Shown here piece after piece: positions 28,315-36,543 of a DNA stretch of 64,000 nucleotides. Source of the DNA: Geobacteraceae bacterium (GTDB lineage: Bacteria; Desulfobacterota; Desulfuromonadia; Geobacterales; Geobacteraceae). Made by a program: the position numbers and the translations under genes. The notes under the pieces are model-generated. The model did not search any database and was not told where the DNA came from. It saw nothing but the letters and a program-made list of their open reading frames with translations. The stretch covers positions 1-64,000 of the forward strand of contig JAMXLF010000013.1 of NCBI GenBank assembly GCA_024281055.1, read 5' to 3'. The first letter of the stretch is position 1, and each line of letters opens with the position of its first letter.

Positions 28315-30147
28315 ATGACAGGCGCACAGAAAAACCTCGTTTACAGGTTAACCCTCATCACCATCCTTGTTGTCGCGGTATACGGGACTACCCTCGGCAA
28401 TCGTTTCGTATGGGACGATCTCTCCGTTATCGTCAAGAATCCGCTTCTGGAAAAAGTCAGCAATCTGCCAAGACTTTTCCTGTATGAGGACAGGACGGCT
28501 GCCGGGCCAACCGGCTATTACCGGCCCGTAACATACATCTCCTTTTTGTTCGATCGCACCGTGTGGGGTCTCAATCCCCTCGGCTTCAATATTACCAATC
28601 TCATCCTCCACATCGCGGTCGCGCTCCTTTTTTACGGTGTCGTGGCGGCGCTGTTCAAGAATGAACGGCTGGCTCTCGTCGCCGCATTGCTGTTTGCGCT
28701 CCATCCGGTAGCCGCCGAGAGCGTAAATTTCCATGCGGGAGGAAGAAACACACTTCTCAGTGCCTGTTTCGCACTGCTGGCATTGCTCCTGTATATCAAC
28801 AAACGGTGGCTCGCCTCCCTCCTCTGTTTTATTGTGGCAATTTTCTCGAAAGAGTTTGCCCTTCTTTTGCCGCTGGTTTTTATCGTCCGTGACAGGTACG
28901 CCGGCGAGGAAAAGAAACGCTGGCTTTCGTATGCCCCCTATTTCGGCGCCATTATCTGCTACCTCACCCTTCGCTCATTCGCAGTCGCGCAGGGCAATTT
29001 GCTCGCGACCCTTCGGTTGTCGGGCAATCTGCTGCTGGTTCCCCGGATCGTCGTCGGTTACCTGAAGAACATGCTCTTTCCCCTGAACCTGAAAGTCATC
29101 TACGATCTTTCCCCCCACATTTCGGTGTCGTCGTTCGTGGTATACACACTGATCCTGCTTGCTGTCGCTGGCGTGGTGTTCGTATTCAGGAGCAAAGACG
29201 AACTGGCTTTTTCCGCCTTCTGGTTTTTCCTTTTCCTGCTCCCCGTCATCGGCATCGTTCCTCTCGGGACCACCCTGATGGCGGACCGGTATGCCTACTT
29301 TTCGCTGATGGGGTTCAGTCTTGCGCTGGCCTATGTCATCTGCCGGGCAAATAAGCGGGTCGTCGTTACGGTGACCGTCATACTCTGTGTCTGTTTTGCC
29401 GCAATTGATATGCAGCGGAATGCCATCTGGAAGAATATGCCGTCACTCTACACTCAGATGACCATCGATGCCCCGGAATGGAGCATCGGTTTCACGAACC
29501 TCGGCATGTATTACTACGAAAAGGGAGATCTGGCCAAAGCCGAAAAGTATCTGGAAGAATCCTGCTCCAAGAAAGGGATCGTTATCCGGGACGCGTACCA
29601 GTACCTGTCGGCAGTTTACTGGGAAGGCAACAGATTCGACAAGGCCCTGTCCGTCTTGCAGAAGCTGATGGACCTCGAGCCGGGCAATCCCCAATCGTAC
29701 ATCATGGCGAGCAAAATCTACGACAGCATGGGCGACAAGGTCATGGCCCGGAAATACTACGACAAAGTTGCGGCGATGTTCCCGAACATCGAAGAAATGC
29801 TGGCCGGCAGAGTCAATGCTCTCTGCCAGGAAGGTGAAAAGCTCATGGCGGAAGGGCGCGCCGGCGAAGCCGAGAGGAAGTTCCGGGAAGCGCTCATGAT
29901 GAAGCCTGACTCAGCTCCCGCGCTCATCGATATGGGAAACCTGGTTGCCGAGAAGGGAGACCTGGCGGGGGCGGTGACGTACTTCAGCAAGGCTGCGGCC
30001 TTGGACCCCCTCAACCCCCAGGCGCACTACAACCTCTCAACGGCGTATGACTTGATGGGAAAACCGGCTGAAGCAGCCATGGAAATGAAAAGGTACAAAG
30101 AACTGGATGCGTCTGCCGGGCAGGGAAAAGGCGCTGCCGGCAGGTGA
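28315..30147 (+). CDS. TMTC-like GT-C glycosyltransferase with TPR tail, copy 2
   Basis: A 610-residue protein with an N-terminal polytopic region (residues ~10-380), the GT-C motif VWDDLSVIVKNP (~31-42), YYRPVTYISFLFD and HPVAAESVNFHAGGRNTLLS. About six TPR units follow (~390-600, e.g. AEKYLEESCSKKG and ALIDMGNLVAEKGDLAGA). ATG 28315 is chosen because AAAGGA lies 9 bases upstream; the frame is open from 28186. It forms a two-gene unit with the next, 10 bases downstream. The TPR tail may bind the protein acceptor, as proposed for TMTC and OGT enzymes. Confidence 0.88.
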   Translation: MTGAQKNLVYRLTLITILVVAVYGTTLGNRFVWDDLSVIVKNPLLEKVSNLPRLFLYEDRTAAGPTGYYRPVTYISFLFDRTVWGLNPLGFNITNLILHIAVALLFYGVVAALFKNERLALVAALLFALHPVAAESVNFHAGGRNTLLSACFALLALLLYINKRWLASLLCFIVAIFSKEFALLLPLVFIVRDRYAGEEKKRWLSYAPYFGAIICYLTLRSFAVAQGNLLATLRLSGNLLLVPRIVVGYLKNMLFPLNLKVIYDLSPHISVSSFVVYTLILLAVAGVVFVFRSKDELAFSAFWFFLFLLPVIGIVPLGTTLMADRYAYFSLMGFSLALAYVICRANKRVVVTVTVILCVCFAAIDMQRNAIWKNMPSLYTQMTIDAPEWSIGFTNLGMYYYEKGDLAKAEKYLEESCSKKGIVIRDAYQYLSAVYWEGNRFDKALSVLQKLMDLEPGNPQSYIMASKIYDSMGDKVMARKYYDKVAAMFPNIEEMLAGRVNALCQEGEKLMAEGRAGEAERKFREALMMKPDSAPALIDMGNLVAEKGDLAGAVTYFSKAAALDPLNPQAHYNLSTAYDLMGKPAEAAMEMKRYKELDASAGQGKGAAGR

Positions 30148-30157
30148 TGTGACCGCG

Positions 30158-32029
30158 ATGCAGACCTACTTCGAAAAGGCAAAAGCACACCTGCTCCCGG
30201 CGTGTGGGCTGCTCCTCCTGACGCTGGCCGTCTATGGCCAGACCCTGGGGTTCGATTTCCAATCCAACTGGGACGATTACCAGTATGTGACCAGCAATCC
30301 GGATATTCTCGGATTCAGCGCGAAGAACCTGATCCGCGTCTTCTCCTCGGTGTACGTCGGAAACTACGCGCCGGTGCACCTCGTCTCCTACATGCTCGAC
30401 TATCAGCTCGCGGGGATGAATCCGGCCTGGTTCCACGGGGTAAATGTACTCTTTCATGCCGCTAACGGGCTGCTGTTCTACCTTCTTGTCCAGCGCCTGA
30501 CGGGGAAACCCGTCTGGGCCTTCGCGTCCGGGGCCGTTTTTCTGCTTCATCCGGCGCAGGTCGAGTCGGTGGCATGGGTCACCGAGCGCAAGAACCTTCT
30601 GGCCATGTTCTTCTCGCTCTGCTCTTTTCACGCCTACATCACGTATCGGCGGCGGAGCGGAGAAGGGAGGCAGGGCGCCTATCTCCTCTCGGTGGTATTC
30701 CTGATCGCGGCGCTCTTCGCCAAGTCGATCGCGGTCATTGTCCCGTGCGTCTTTCTCCTCTACGATGTTTGCGTCGAGAGGCCGGGGTGGCGAAAAGGCA
30801 TATTTGTCGACAAGATCCCCCACTTTATCGCCGTGGCGGTTGCCTCTGGCATCACCCTCTATACCCAGTCCGTCGAGATGGGGGGAGGGAGCGTCGATTT
30901 CTTCGAGGGGGATGTAACCGCCAAGCTCCTCACCATGCTGCCCGTTCTGACGAAGTACCTGCAGATCCTGGTCTGGCCTGCCCTGCACAGCTTGAGCTCC
31001 ATTTATATCTTTCACATCAAGACCCGCATCGATGGGGAGTTCGTTTTCGCTCTCCTGCTCGTTCTGGCGCTCTGCGTCGCCGGAGCATATCTCGTGCGCC
31101 GGGAACGGCGTCTGTTTTTCGGGTTCGCCCTCTTTTTTCTCGGTCTTGTCCCGGTTTCCCAGATCGTTCCGCTTGCTACCCTGATGAACGACCGCTACCT
31201 CTACTTTCCCATGCTGGGCGCTGCCTGGATTGTCGGGGGCCTGCTCTCGCGTCTCGCAGACCGCTTCCCGGACAAGAAGATCAACCCCGCGCTGGTGCTG
31301 ATCGTTTTGATCCTCGTCCCGCTGGCAGTGGTCTCTTACCAGCGCTCAAAGGTCTGGCGTAACTCGATAGCCCTCTGGAGCGATGTGGTCAGCAAGCTGC
31401 CGACGCTCAGAGACCAGCGCGCTGCCCTTGCCGCGGCATACCTGTATGACGGGCAGAAAGAAAAAGCCCTGACCGTCTACGAAGAGGTTTTTGCCCTGCA
31501 GAGGGATTTTGCGGACCCCTTGGCTGAGAGAAAGGCATTGAAAGAGGCGGCGACCCTCTACCTGGAGTCGGGCCGCCCCGACAAGGCGTACCCCCTTCTG
31601 AGAACACTCACCACGAAGTTTCCCGATTATGCCCCGGGGTTTCTCGGCCTCGGTTCCTATCACTACCTCAGCCGCAATCTGCCCGAAGCCGAAAAAGCCT
31701 ACCGCAGGGCTTTGCTGCTCGCCCCGCGTTCATCCAGGGCGCTTGCCTCGCTGGGCGACATCTGTCTCGAAACGGGGAGGGTGGCGGAGGCCCGGACATA
31801 CTACCGTACGTGCTACGAAAATGGCGGCAACAGCCCCGAGCTCCAGTACCAGCTCGCCCGTGTCGAAGCGGCCGCGAAGAATTACGAGGCATCGCTGCAG
31901 CATCTCGGCGAGGCCCTCGGGATGGGGTACCGCAACCTCGACGCCATCAATGCCAGCCCCGAGCTGGCTCCTCTGCGACGGCTTGACTCTTTCAAACGGC
32001 TGATTGCCGACCACTTCGGTCATCCCTGA
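30158..32029 (+). CDS. TMTC-like GT-C glycosyltransferase with TPR tail, copy 3
   Basis: A 623-residue protein with the same build as the preceding one. The GT-C loop is NWDDYQYVTSNP, followed by YAPVHLVSYMLDYQLAG and HPAQVESVAWVTERKNLLAM, then a polytopic region to ~410 and TPR-like repeats to ~600. The start ATG 30158 has AGGTGA ten bases upstream; the in-frame codon at 30107 would overlap the previous gene by 41 bases. The membrane part is closer in motif to 20303-22030 (HP...VESVAWV.ERK) than to its immediate neighbour. Confidence 0.88.
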   Translation: MQTYFEKAKAHLLPACGLLLLTLAVYGQTLGFDFQSNWDDYQYVTSNPDILGFSAKNLIRVFSSVYVGNYAPVHLVSYMLDYQLAGMNPAWFHGVNVLFHAANGLLFYLLVQRLTGKPVWAFASGAVFLLHPAQVESVAWVTERKNLLAMFFSLCSFHAYITYRRRSGEGRQGAYLLSVVFLIAALFAKSIAVIVPCVFLLYDVCVERPGWRKGIFVDKIPHFIAVAVASGITLYTQSVEMGGGSVDFFEGDVTAKLLTMLPVLTKYLQILVWPALHSLSSIYIFHIKTRIDGEFVFALLLVLALCVAGAYLVRRERRLFFGFALFFLGLVPVSQIVPLATLMNDRYLYFPMLGAAWIVGGLLSRLADRFPDKKINPALVLIVLILVPLAVVSYQRSKVWRNSIALWSDVVSKLPTLRDQRAALAAAYLYDGQKEKALTVYEEVFALQRDFADPLAERKALKEAATLYLESGRPDKAYPLLRTLTTKFPDYAPGFLGLGSYHYLSRNLPEAEKAYRRALLLAPRSSRALASLGDICLETGRVAEARTYYRTCYENGGNSPELQYQLARVEAAAKNYEASLQHLGEALGMGYRNLDAINASPELAPLRRLDSFKRLIADHFGHP

Positions 32030-32116
32030 AAAACAGCGAAATCTGCCTGTTTCCCGGGTGCACTCTGGGCGGCATTAGCTTTGATGAGGTTTTGGCTGAT
32101 GTAGAGGGGGTGAGGC

Positions 32117-32467
32117 TCAGTCGCACTTCTTGTGATCTTCAAGTTCCTTCTTCAGCAAGGCGACTTCCTGGGCAAGCTTGTGAGTGCTCTGCGTGAGGCG
32201 CGAAAGGGTCACCGAGAAACCGATGTTGACCAGAAGGAGAAAGAGCATCCCGAGCAGGAAGAGGAGTGAGGGGGGGTAGTAGATTCCGACGGCGATCGCG
32301 ACGGTTTCGAGCAGCCGGCGCGAAACCGCCAGGGCAATGATGATGAGACTGGTGCAGAGCCAGAGCAGCGAGTACTTTTCCCGCAGCCTTCCTTCCCGGA
32401 TCAGCCAGATGACGAGGGTCAGAATGGAGCCGCTCAGCAGGAGCGCGACAAGCCTGGTTACATCCAC
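32117..32467 (-). CDS. DUF2304 small membrane protein
   Basis: A 116-residue protein with three hydrophobic segments (residues ~7-24, ~33-50 and ~65-88) and a C-terminal coiled-coil tail with KKELEDHKKCD. This is the DUF2304 family, almost always encoded beside a DPM-type GT2. Here it is three bases after the stop of that gene (32471-33172). The pair probably works together, the small protein anchoring the transferase or helping the lipid-linked sugar cross the membrane. Confidence 0.9.
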   Translation of the reverse strand: MDVTRLVALLLSGSILTLVIWLIREGRLREKYSLLWLCTSLIIIALAVSRRLLETVAIAVGIYYPPSLLFLLGMLFLLLVNIGFSVTLSRLTQSTHKLAQEVALLKKELEDHKKCD

Positions 32468-32470
32468 GGG

Positions 32471-33172
32471 CTAGAATTCTCTCCAGGCGATTTTTTCCCG
32501 CATGGCGTCCACAATCAACGCGAGACTCACCTTCACCATATAGTAGGCTGATTTTCTTCGGTTAATGGATGAATGGCCGGAGAGCCGCTGTCGCATGAGC
32601 ACAGGGACCTCGACGACGGTCAGCCCGTGGCGGGCGGCGGTAATGATCGATTCAACCTCCGGATAATCGTCCGGATAGGAGAGGGAGAAGAGACGGAGCG
32701 CATTGGGGCCGTAGCAGCGGAAACCGGCGGTTGGGTCGGCGATCCACTTGCCGGTCAAGAGCTTGATCAGGAGGGAGAAGATCCTGCTTCCGATCTTCCG
32801 GGCAAAGCCGCACTTGTAGCCTTCCGGCAAGGTTCGGGCACCGATCACCATGTCCGCCTCGCCAGCCTCCACCAGGGCGATGATCTTTTCTATCTGGTCG
32901 GCCCGGTGCTGGCCGTCCCCGTCGAACTGGATGGCGTAGTCATAGCCGTTGCGCAGTGCGTGTTTCAGCCCGGTCTGGACCGAGCCGCCGATCCCGAGGT
33001 TGAAGGGATGGCTGACGTGGGGGGCGCCGCAGCGTCGGGCGACCGCCGCGGTGGTGTCTTTCGACCCGTCGTCGACAACCAGGACATCGCCGGCAAATCC
33101 CTGCAGGTCTTGCAGCACGAAGGGGATGTTTGCCTCTTCATTGTATGCGGGAACGATGACAAGCGCTTTCAC
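32471..33172 (-). CDS. DPM1-like polyprenyl-phosphate glycosyltransferase (GT2)
   Basis: A 233-residue GT2 enzyme with VPAYNEEAN, VDDGSKDTT, the DXD-type motif FDGDGQH, and DPTAGFRCY, typical of bacterial dolichol-phosphate-mannose-synthase homologues. It lacks membrane helices and is paired with DUF2304. It should charge a polyprenyl phosphate with a hexose on the cytoplasmic side. It is divergent from the GT2 gene starting at 33388. Confidence 0.92.
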   Translation of the reverse strand: MKALVIVPAYNEEANIPFVLQDLQGFAGDVLVVDDGSKDTTAAVARRCGAPHVSHPFNLGIGGSVQTGLKHALRNGYDYAIQFDGDGQHRADQIEKIIALVEAGEADMVIGARTLPEGYKCGFARKIGSRIFSLLIKLLTGKWIADPTAGFRCYGPNALRLFSLSYPDDYPEVESIITAARHGLTVVEVPVLMRQRLSGHSSINRRKSAYYMVKVSLALIVDAMREKIAWREF

Positions 33173-33387
33173 GGGTCCACTCCGTTATTTCACACAAAAA
33201 AGGCGGAAAATCTGCAATAAACGGTATTGTCAGCAAGACCCGCGCCAAGGAAGGCACGAAAAAGATCGCCCTTCACTTTTGCGGCTAAAAGCACTAGTAT
33301 AGGCGTGCACAGGGGACCGTGCCCTGGGCTCGATTCGAGCGGCCGGAGTCTCTCCTCCCCGCCATTACGCCTGTTTCCGGAGTCTGT

Positions 33388-34407
33388 GTGCGCGTATCCG
33401 TCATCATCGTCACCTGGAACGGTTTGGAGCACCTGGCGACCTGCCTGGAGAGCCTTGCCGCCCAGGTGTTCCGGGACTTTGAGGTCCTCCTCGTGGACAA
33501 CGGTTCGACCGATGGCTCCGTCCCCTTCGTCCGGGAGCGCTTTCCCTGGGTAGAGCTGATCCTGCTGCCGGATAACGCGGGCTTCGCGGCGGGGAACAAC
33601 GCCGGTTTCGCCCGCGCCCGGGGGGAGTACATCGTTACCCTCAACAACGACACCGCGGCCGATCCCGGGTGGCTGGCGGAGTTGGTGGCCGTCGCCGACG
33701 CGCGTTCCGACGCCGGGATGGTGGCGAGCCGGATCTGCGATTACATGGACCGGGACCGGATCGACTCCCTCGGAGTGCGCATTTGCCGCGACGGCATGTC
33801 CCGCGGGGCATATCGGCTGCAACGCTTCTCCACTGTCTCCGTCGGCCGGATCGAGGAGATCCTCCTCCCCTCGGCGTGCGTCGCCCTTTACAAACGTGCC
33901 ATGTTGGATGAAACCGGCTTCTTCGACGCGGACTTCTTCGCCTATTGCGAGGACACCGACCTGGGGCTGCGGGGGCGTCTGGCCGGGTGGGGGGCGGTGC
34001 TCGCCCGCGACGCGGTCGTCTATCACAAGTATTCGCAGACTGCAGGCACCTTTTCCCCCATGAAGCTCTACCTGGTAGAGCGCAACCACTACTGGGCCGC
34101 CCTCAAGACCTTTCCGCCACACCTCCTCTTCCTGATCCCGTTCTTCACCTTGCTCCGCTTTTTCGTGCAGGCCCGACTGGTTCTGGCTGGCTCAGGTTCC
34201 GGTGGCGAGTTCCGGGAGAGCGGGTCGGCTTTCCCCCTGTTCCTGGCCATCCTGCGTGCCCTGCGTGATGCCATTTTCGGCATTCCGGCAGTTCTCGTCA
34301 AGCGGCGGGAGGCGATGCGGACCCGCCGGCTTGCAAATCGCGAACTCGCCCGACTCCTGGGAAAATACAGGATGCGCTTCAGGGAGCTGCTGGATGACGG
34401 GGAATAG
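33388..34407 (+). CDS. rhamnosyltransferase-like GT2 glycosyltransferase
   Basis: A 339-residue GT2 enzyme with SVIIVTWNG at the start, DNGSTDGS, the metal/nucleotide motif LNNDTAADP, and CEDTDLGLRGRLAGW (the ED...R motif near the catalytic base). A C-terminal hydrophobic patch at ~240-262 is usual for this family. GTG 33388, five bases after CCGGAG, fits the protein start better than GTG 33319. Such enzymes (WbbL-like) extend cell-surface glycans from nucleotide sugars on the cytoplasmic side. It precedes the 467-base gap before the exporter genes. Confidence 0.88.
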   Translation: MRVSVIIVTWNGLEHLATCLESLAAQVFRDFEVLLVDNGSTDGSVPFVRERFPWVELILLPDNAGFAAGNNAGFARARGEYIVTLNNDTAADPGWLAELVAVADARSDAGMVASRICDYMDRDRIDSLGVRICRDGMSRGAYRLQRFSTVSVGRIEEILLPSACVALYKRAMLDETGFFDADFFAYCEDTDLGLRGRLAGWGAVLARDAVVYHKYSQTAGTFSPMKLYLVERNHYWAALKTFPPHLLFLIPFFTLLRFFVQARLVLAGSGSGGEFRESGSAFPLFLAILRALRDAIFGIPAVLVKRREAMRTRRLANRELARLLGKYRMRFRELLDDGE

Positions 34408-34874
34408 AGCCCACGGGGTTCCGGAGGTGAAATGGGTCCTGATGGGGTCTTCCCGGCACCAACACGTTCGGGCTACGTTGAAAATTCACATCGGATGCAA
34501 TTTGGGAACAAGGATTGCTTAGAAGAGGCGGTATGATTTCTGAAAAAATTCTTGTGTTCAGGCAAATGTCTAATATATTATTAAACCCTCTCATGTCCCC
34601 TCTTGACTCGATTAGTGCACGACGAAGTCAGAACACTTTTTAGCCAAATACTGCGCAGGAATCCTTTGAATTGACGCTTGGAACATACTCGGTCCCTTCG
34701 TGCTCGGAAGTTCTCTCCCCAAAGACGACTACTTCCCTTCGAGCAATTCGCTGGCTGACCAACAAGTTTTAATAGCGCTTCTTTTGGAACGAAGTTACAA
34801 CATGCAAGCGTTTTGGCTTAAGCATATGCGTGCTGCTTGCCGTTCCGCTAATCTCATGAATTTGGATACTGTAC
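34408..34874. other. 467-base non-coding, AT-richer gap before the export locus
   Basis: No convincing gene is present. The short frames here lack ribosome-binding sites and family character. Composition is lower in G+C than on either side. The likely role is promoter and leader for the wzm-wzt locus, but no -35/-10 or -24/-12 pair of good spacing was found. GGCGGTA at 34527-34533 matches only the core of the ops element. Confidence 0.5.
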
Positions 34875-35657
34875 ATGATCACGAGTTTCCTGGAGATCTT
34901 CAGATATAAGGAACTGATAAAGAACCTCGTAGGCCGGGACCTCAAAGTCCGATACAAGAACTCGGTCCTGGGTTTTGCCTGGACATGGCTCGATCCTCTC
35001 ATGACCATGTTCATCTTCATCATTGTCTTCGACTTCATTCTCGCCATCAAGACCAAGAACTTTCCGGTTTTTCTCCTCACTGGGCTGATTCCCTGGACTT
35101 TGTTCAACAACTCCGTCATCGGCTCGGTGAATTCAATCACTGGAAATGAAGGTCTGATAAAGCGCGTCTACTACCCAAGAGAAATCTTTCCGCTTACACT
35201 GGTACTCGCGAATACGATCAATATGTTGTTGAGCCTTCTGGTTTTGATCCCCGTCATCCTTGCCTTCCGTATACCCTTGACCACAAAGATTTTTCTCCTC
35301 CCTATCCCTGCCATTTTCCTCTTCTTCTTCACATTCGGACTCGGCCTCGTGTTTTCCTGTCTCAACGTTTTTCTCAGGGACATGGAGTATATCGGCCCGT
35401 TTGCCATCCGGCTTTGGTTTTATCTCACTCCGATTTTTTACGCGGTGGAAGGACGTGTCCCGCAAAGGTTCCTGGACATCTACATGACCCTGAATCCTCT
35501 GGCGGTGATTCTCACTTTTTTTAGGGCTACTTTAATGGGAGAACCTATTCCGGCGTTGCGGCACATTGTTGTTGCGTTCAGCATCTGCATACTGGTCCAG
35601 TTGGCCGGATATACCTTTTTTAAGAAAAACGAAGATAAGATGGTTAAGAGGATATGA
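34875..35657 (+). CDS. wzm: ABC-2 polysaccharide exporter permease (Wzm-like)
   Basis: A 260-residue permease with six membrane segments. The N-terminal family stretch FRYKELIKNLVGRDLKVRYKNS leads into GFAWTWLDPL, and IPWTLFNN.. and LRDMEYI occur later. This is the membrane half of ATP-driven O-antigen/polysaccharide exporters. It overlaps the ATPase gene by four bases (ATGA). The start codon has only a weak GGAT upstream but matches the usual family start. Confidence 0.93.
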   Translation: MITSFLEIFRYKELIKNLVGRDLKVRYKNSVLGFAWTWLDPLMTMFIFIIVFDFILAIKTKNFPVFLLTGLIPWTLFNNSVIGSVNSITGNEGLIKRVYYPREIFPLTLVLANTINMLLSLLVLIPVILAFRIPLTTKIFLLPIPAIFLFFFTFGLGLVFSCLNVFLRDMEYIGPFAIRLWFYLTPIFYAVEGRVPQRFLDIYMTLNPLAVILTFFRATLMGEPIPALRHIVVAFSICILVQLAGYTFFKKNEDKMVKRI

Positions 35658-36430
35658 CGGGTATGTTGGCACTGGAAGTCCGGGAGATGGGAATCAAATT
35701 TCATCTCCACCACGAAGTGGAACAAACCTTGACGGAAACGGTTATCGACCTGTTGAGTTGGCGTGCCCGGAAGAAAAAGACAAAAACCGCTGTCACAAAC
35801 GAAGAATTCTGGCCCGTCAGGAACATTTCCTTTTCCGTACGCCCAGGCGAATCCGTAGGGGTCATCGGCAAGAACGGCGCGGGTAAGAGCACCCTGCTCC
35901 AGGTCCTGACCGGCATTTACAAGCCCGACGAGGGGACGGTCGTACGGCACGGCAATATCGGCTTGCTGCAGTTGGGGACCGGTTTTCATCCCGAGCTGAC
36001 CGGCCGGGACAACATCTACCTGAACGGCGCGATCCTTGGCCTCTCCCGCAAGGAGATCGACAGCGTCTACCGCGCCATCATTGATTTTTCGGAGCTACAC
36101 GATTTCATCGATACGCCGCTGCGCAACTACTCGTCGGGTATGGTTTCCCGGCTGGGTTTTTCCATCGCAATAAACATCCGGCCCGATATCCTCCTCATCG
36201 ACGAAGTCCTGTCAGTAGGAGACGAAGGTTTTCAACGAAAGTGCAGTGAGAAAATTGAAGAACTGCGGGGAGCGGGGAGAACGATCGTCTTTGTCTCCCA
36301 CTCCATGGACCAGGTCGTACAACTCTGTGAAAGAGCGATCTGTCTTGACCACGGGAGAATTTTGTTCGACGGGAGCAGCACCGAAGCGAGCAAATACTAC
36401 CTCGATCTAATCGAGAGGGAAAGCGTCTGA
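35654..36430 (+). CDS. wzt: ABC polysaccharide exporter ATPase (Wzt-like, no C-terminal carbohydrate domain)
   Basis: A 258-residue ATPase with Walker A GKNGAGKST (residues 72-80), signature YSSGM.SRLGFS and Walker B LLIDEVLSVGDE (D183/E184). The ~50-residue lead before Walker A with HHEVE and RKKKT is typical of Wzt/TagH/KpsT-type exporters. It stops soon after the ATPase core, so it lacks the beta-sandwich carbohydrate-binding domain that full-length Wzt proteins of the E. coli O9a type use to read a terminal methyl cap. It works with the Wzm-like protein encoded immediately upstream. Confidence 0.93.
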   Translation: MTGMLALEVREMGIKFHLHHEVEQTLTETVIDLLSWRARKKKTKTAVTNEEFWPVRNISFSVRPGESVGVIGKNGAGKSTLLQVLTGIYKPDEGTVVRHGNIGLLQLGTGFHPELTGRDNIYLNGAILGLSRKEIDSVYRAIIDFSELHDFIDTPLRNYSSGMVSRLGFSIAINIRPDILLIDEVLSVGDEGFQRKCSEKIEELRGAGRTIVFVSHSMDQVVQLCERAICLDHGRILFDGSSTEASKYYLDLIERESV

Positions 36431-36543
36431 TCTCGGCGTATTTTTTTGCAGTATGTTGGTAGGGGCATCCGGTACATTGGGATGGTTTGTCGTTTTCATT
36501 GTCATAGCATTGAGTTGCATCGAATGGACACAAACGGACGGTT

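Noticed and set aside
34527-34533. GGCGGTA as a JUMPstart/ops element for RfaH-type control
   Set aside because: Only the seven-base core matches and the rest of the element is absent; such a match is expected by chance.
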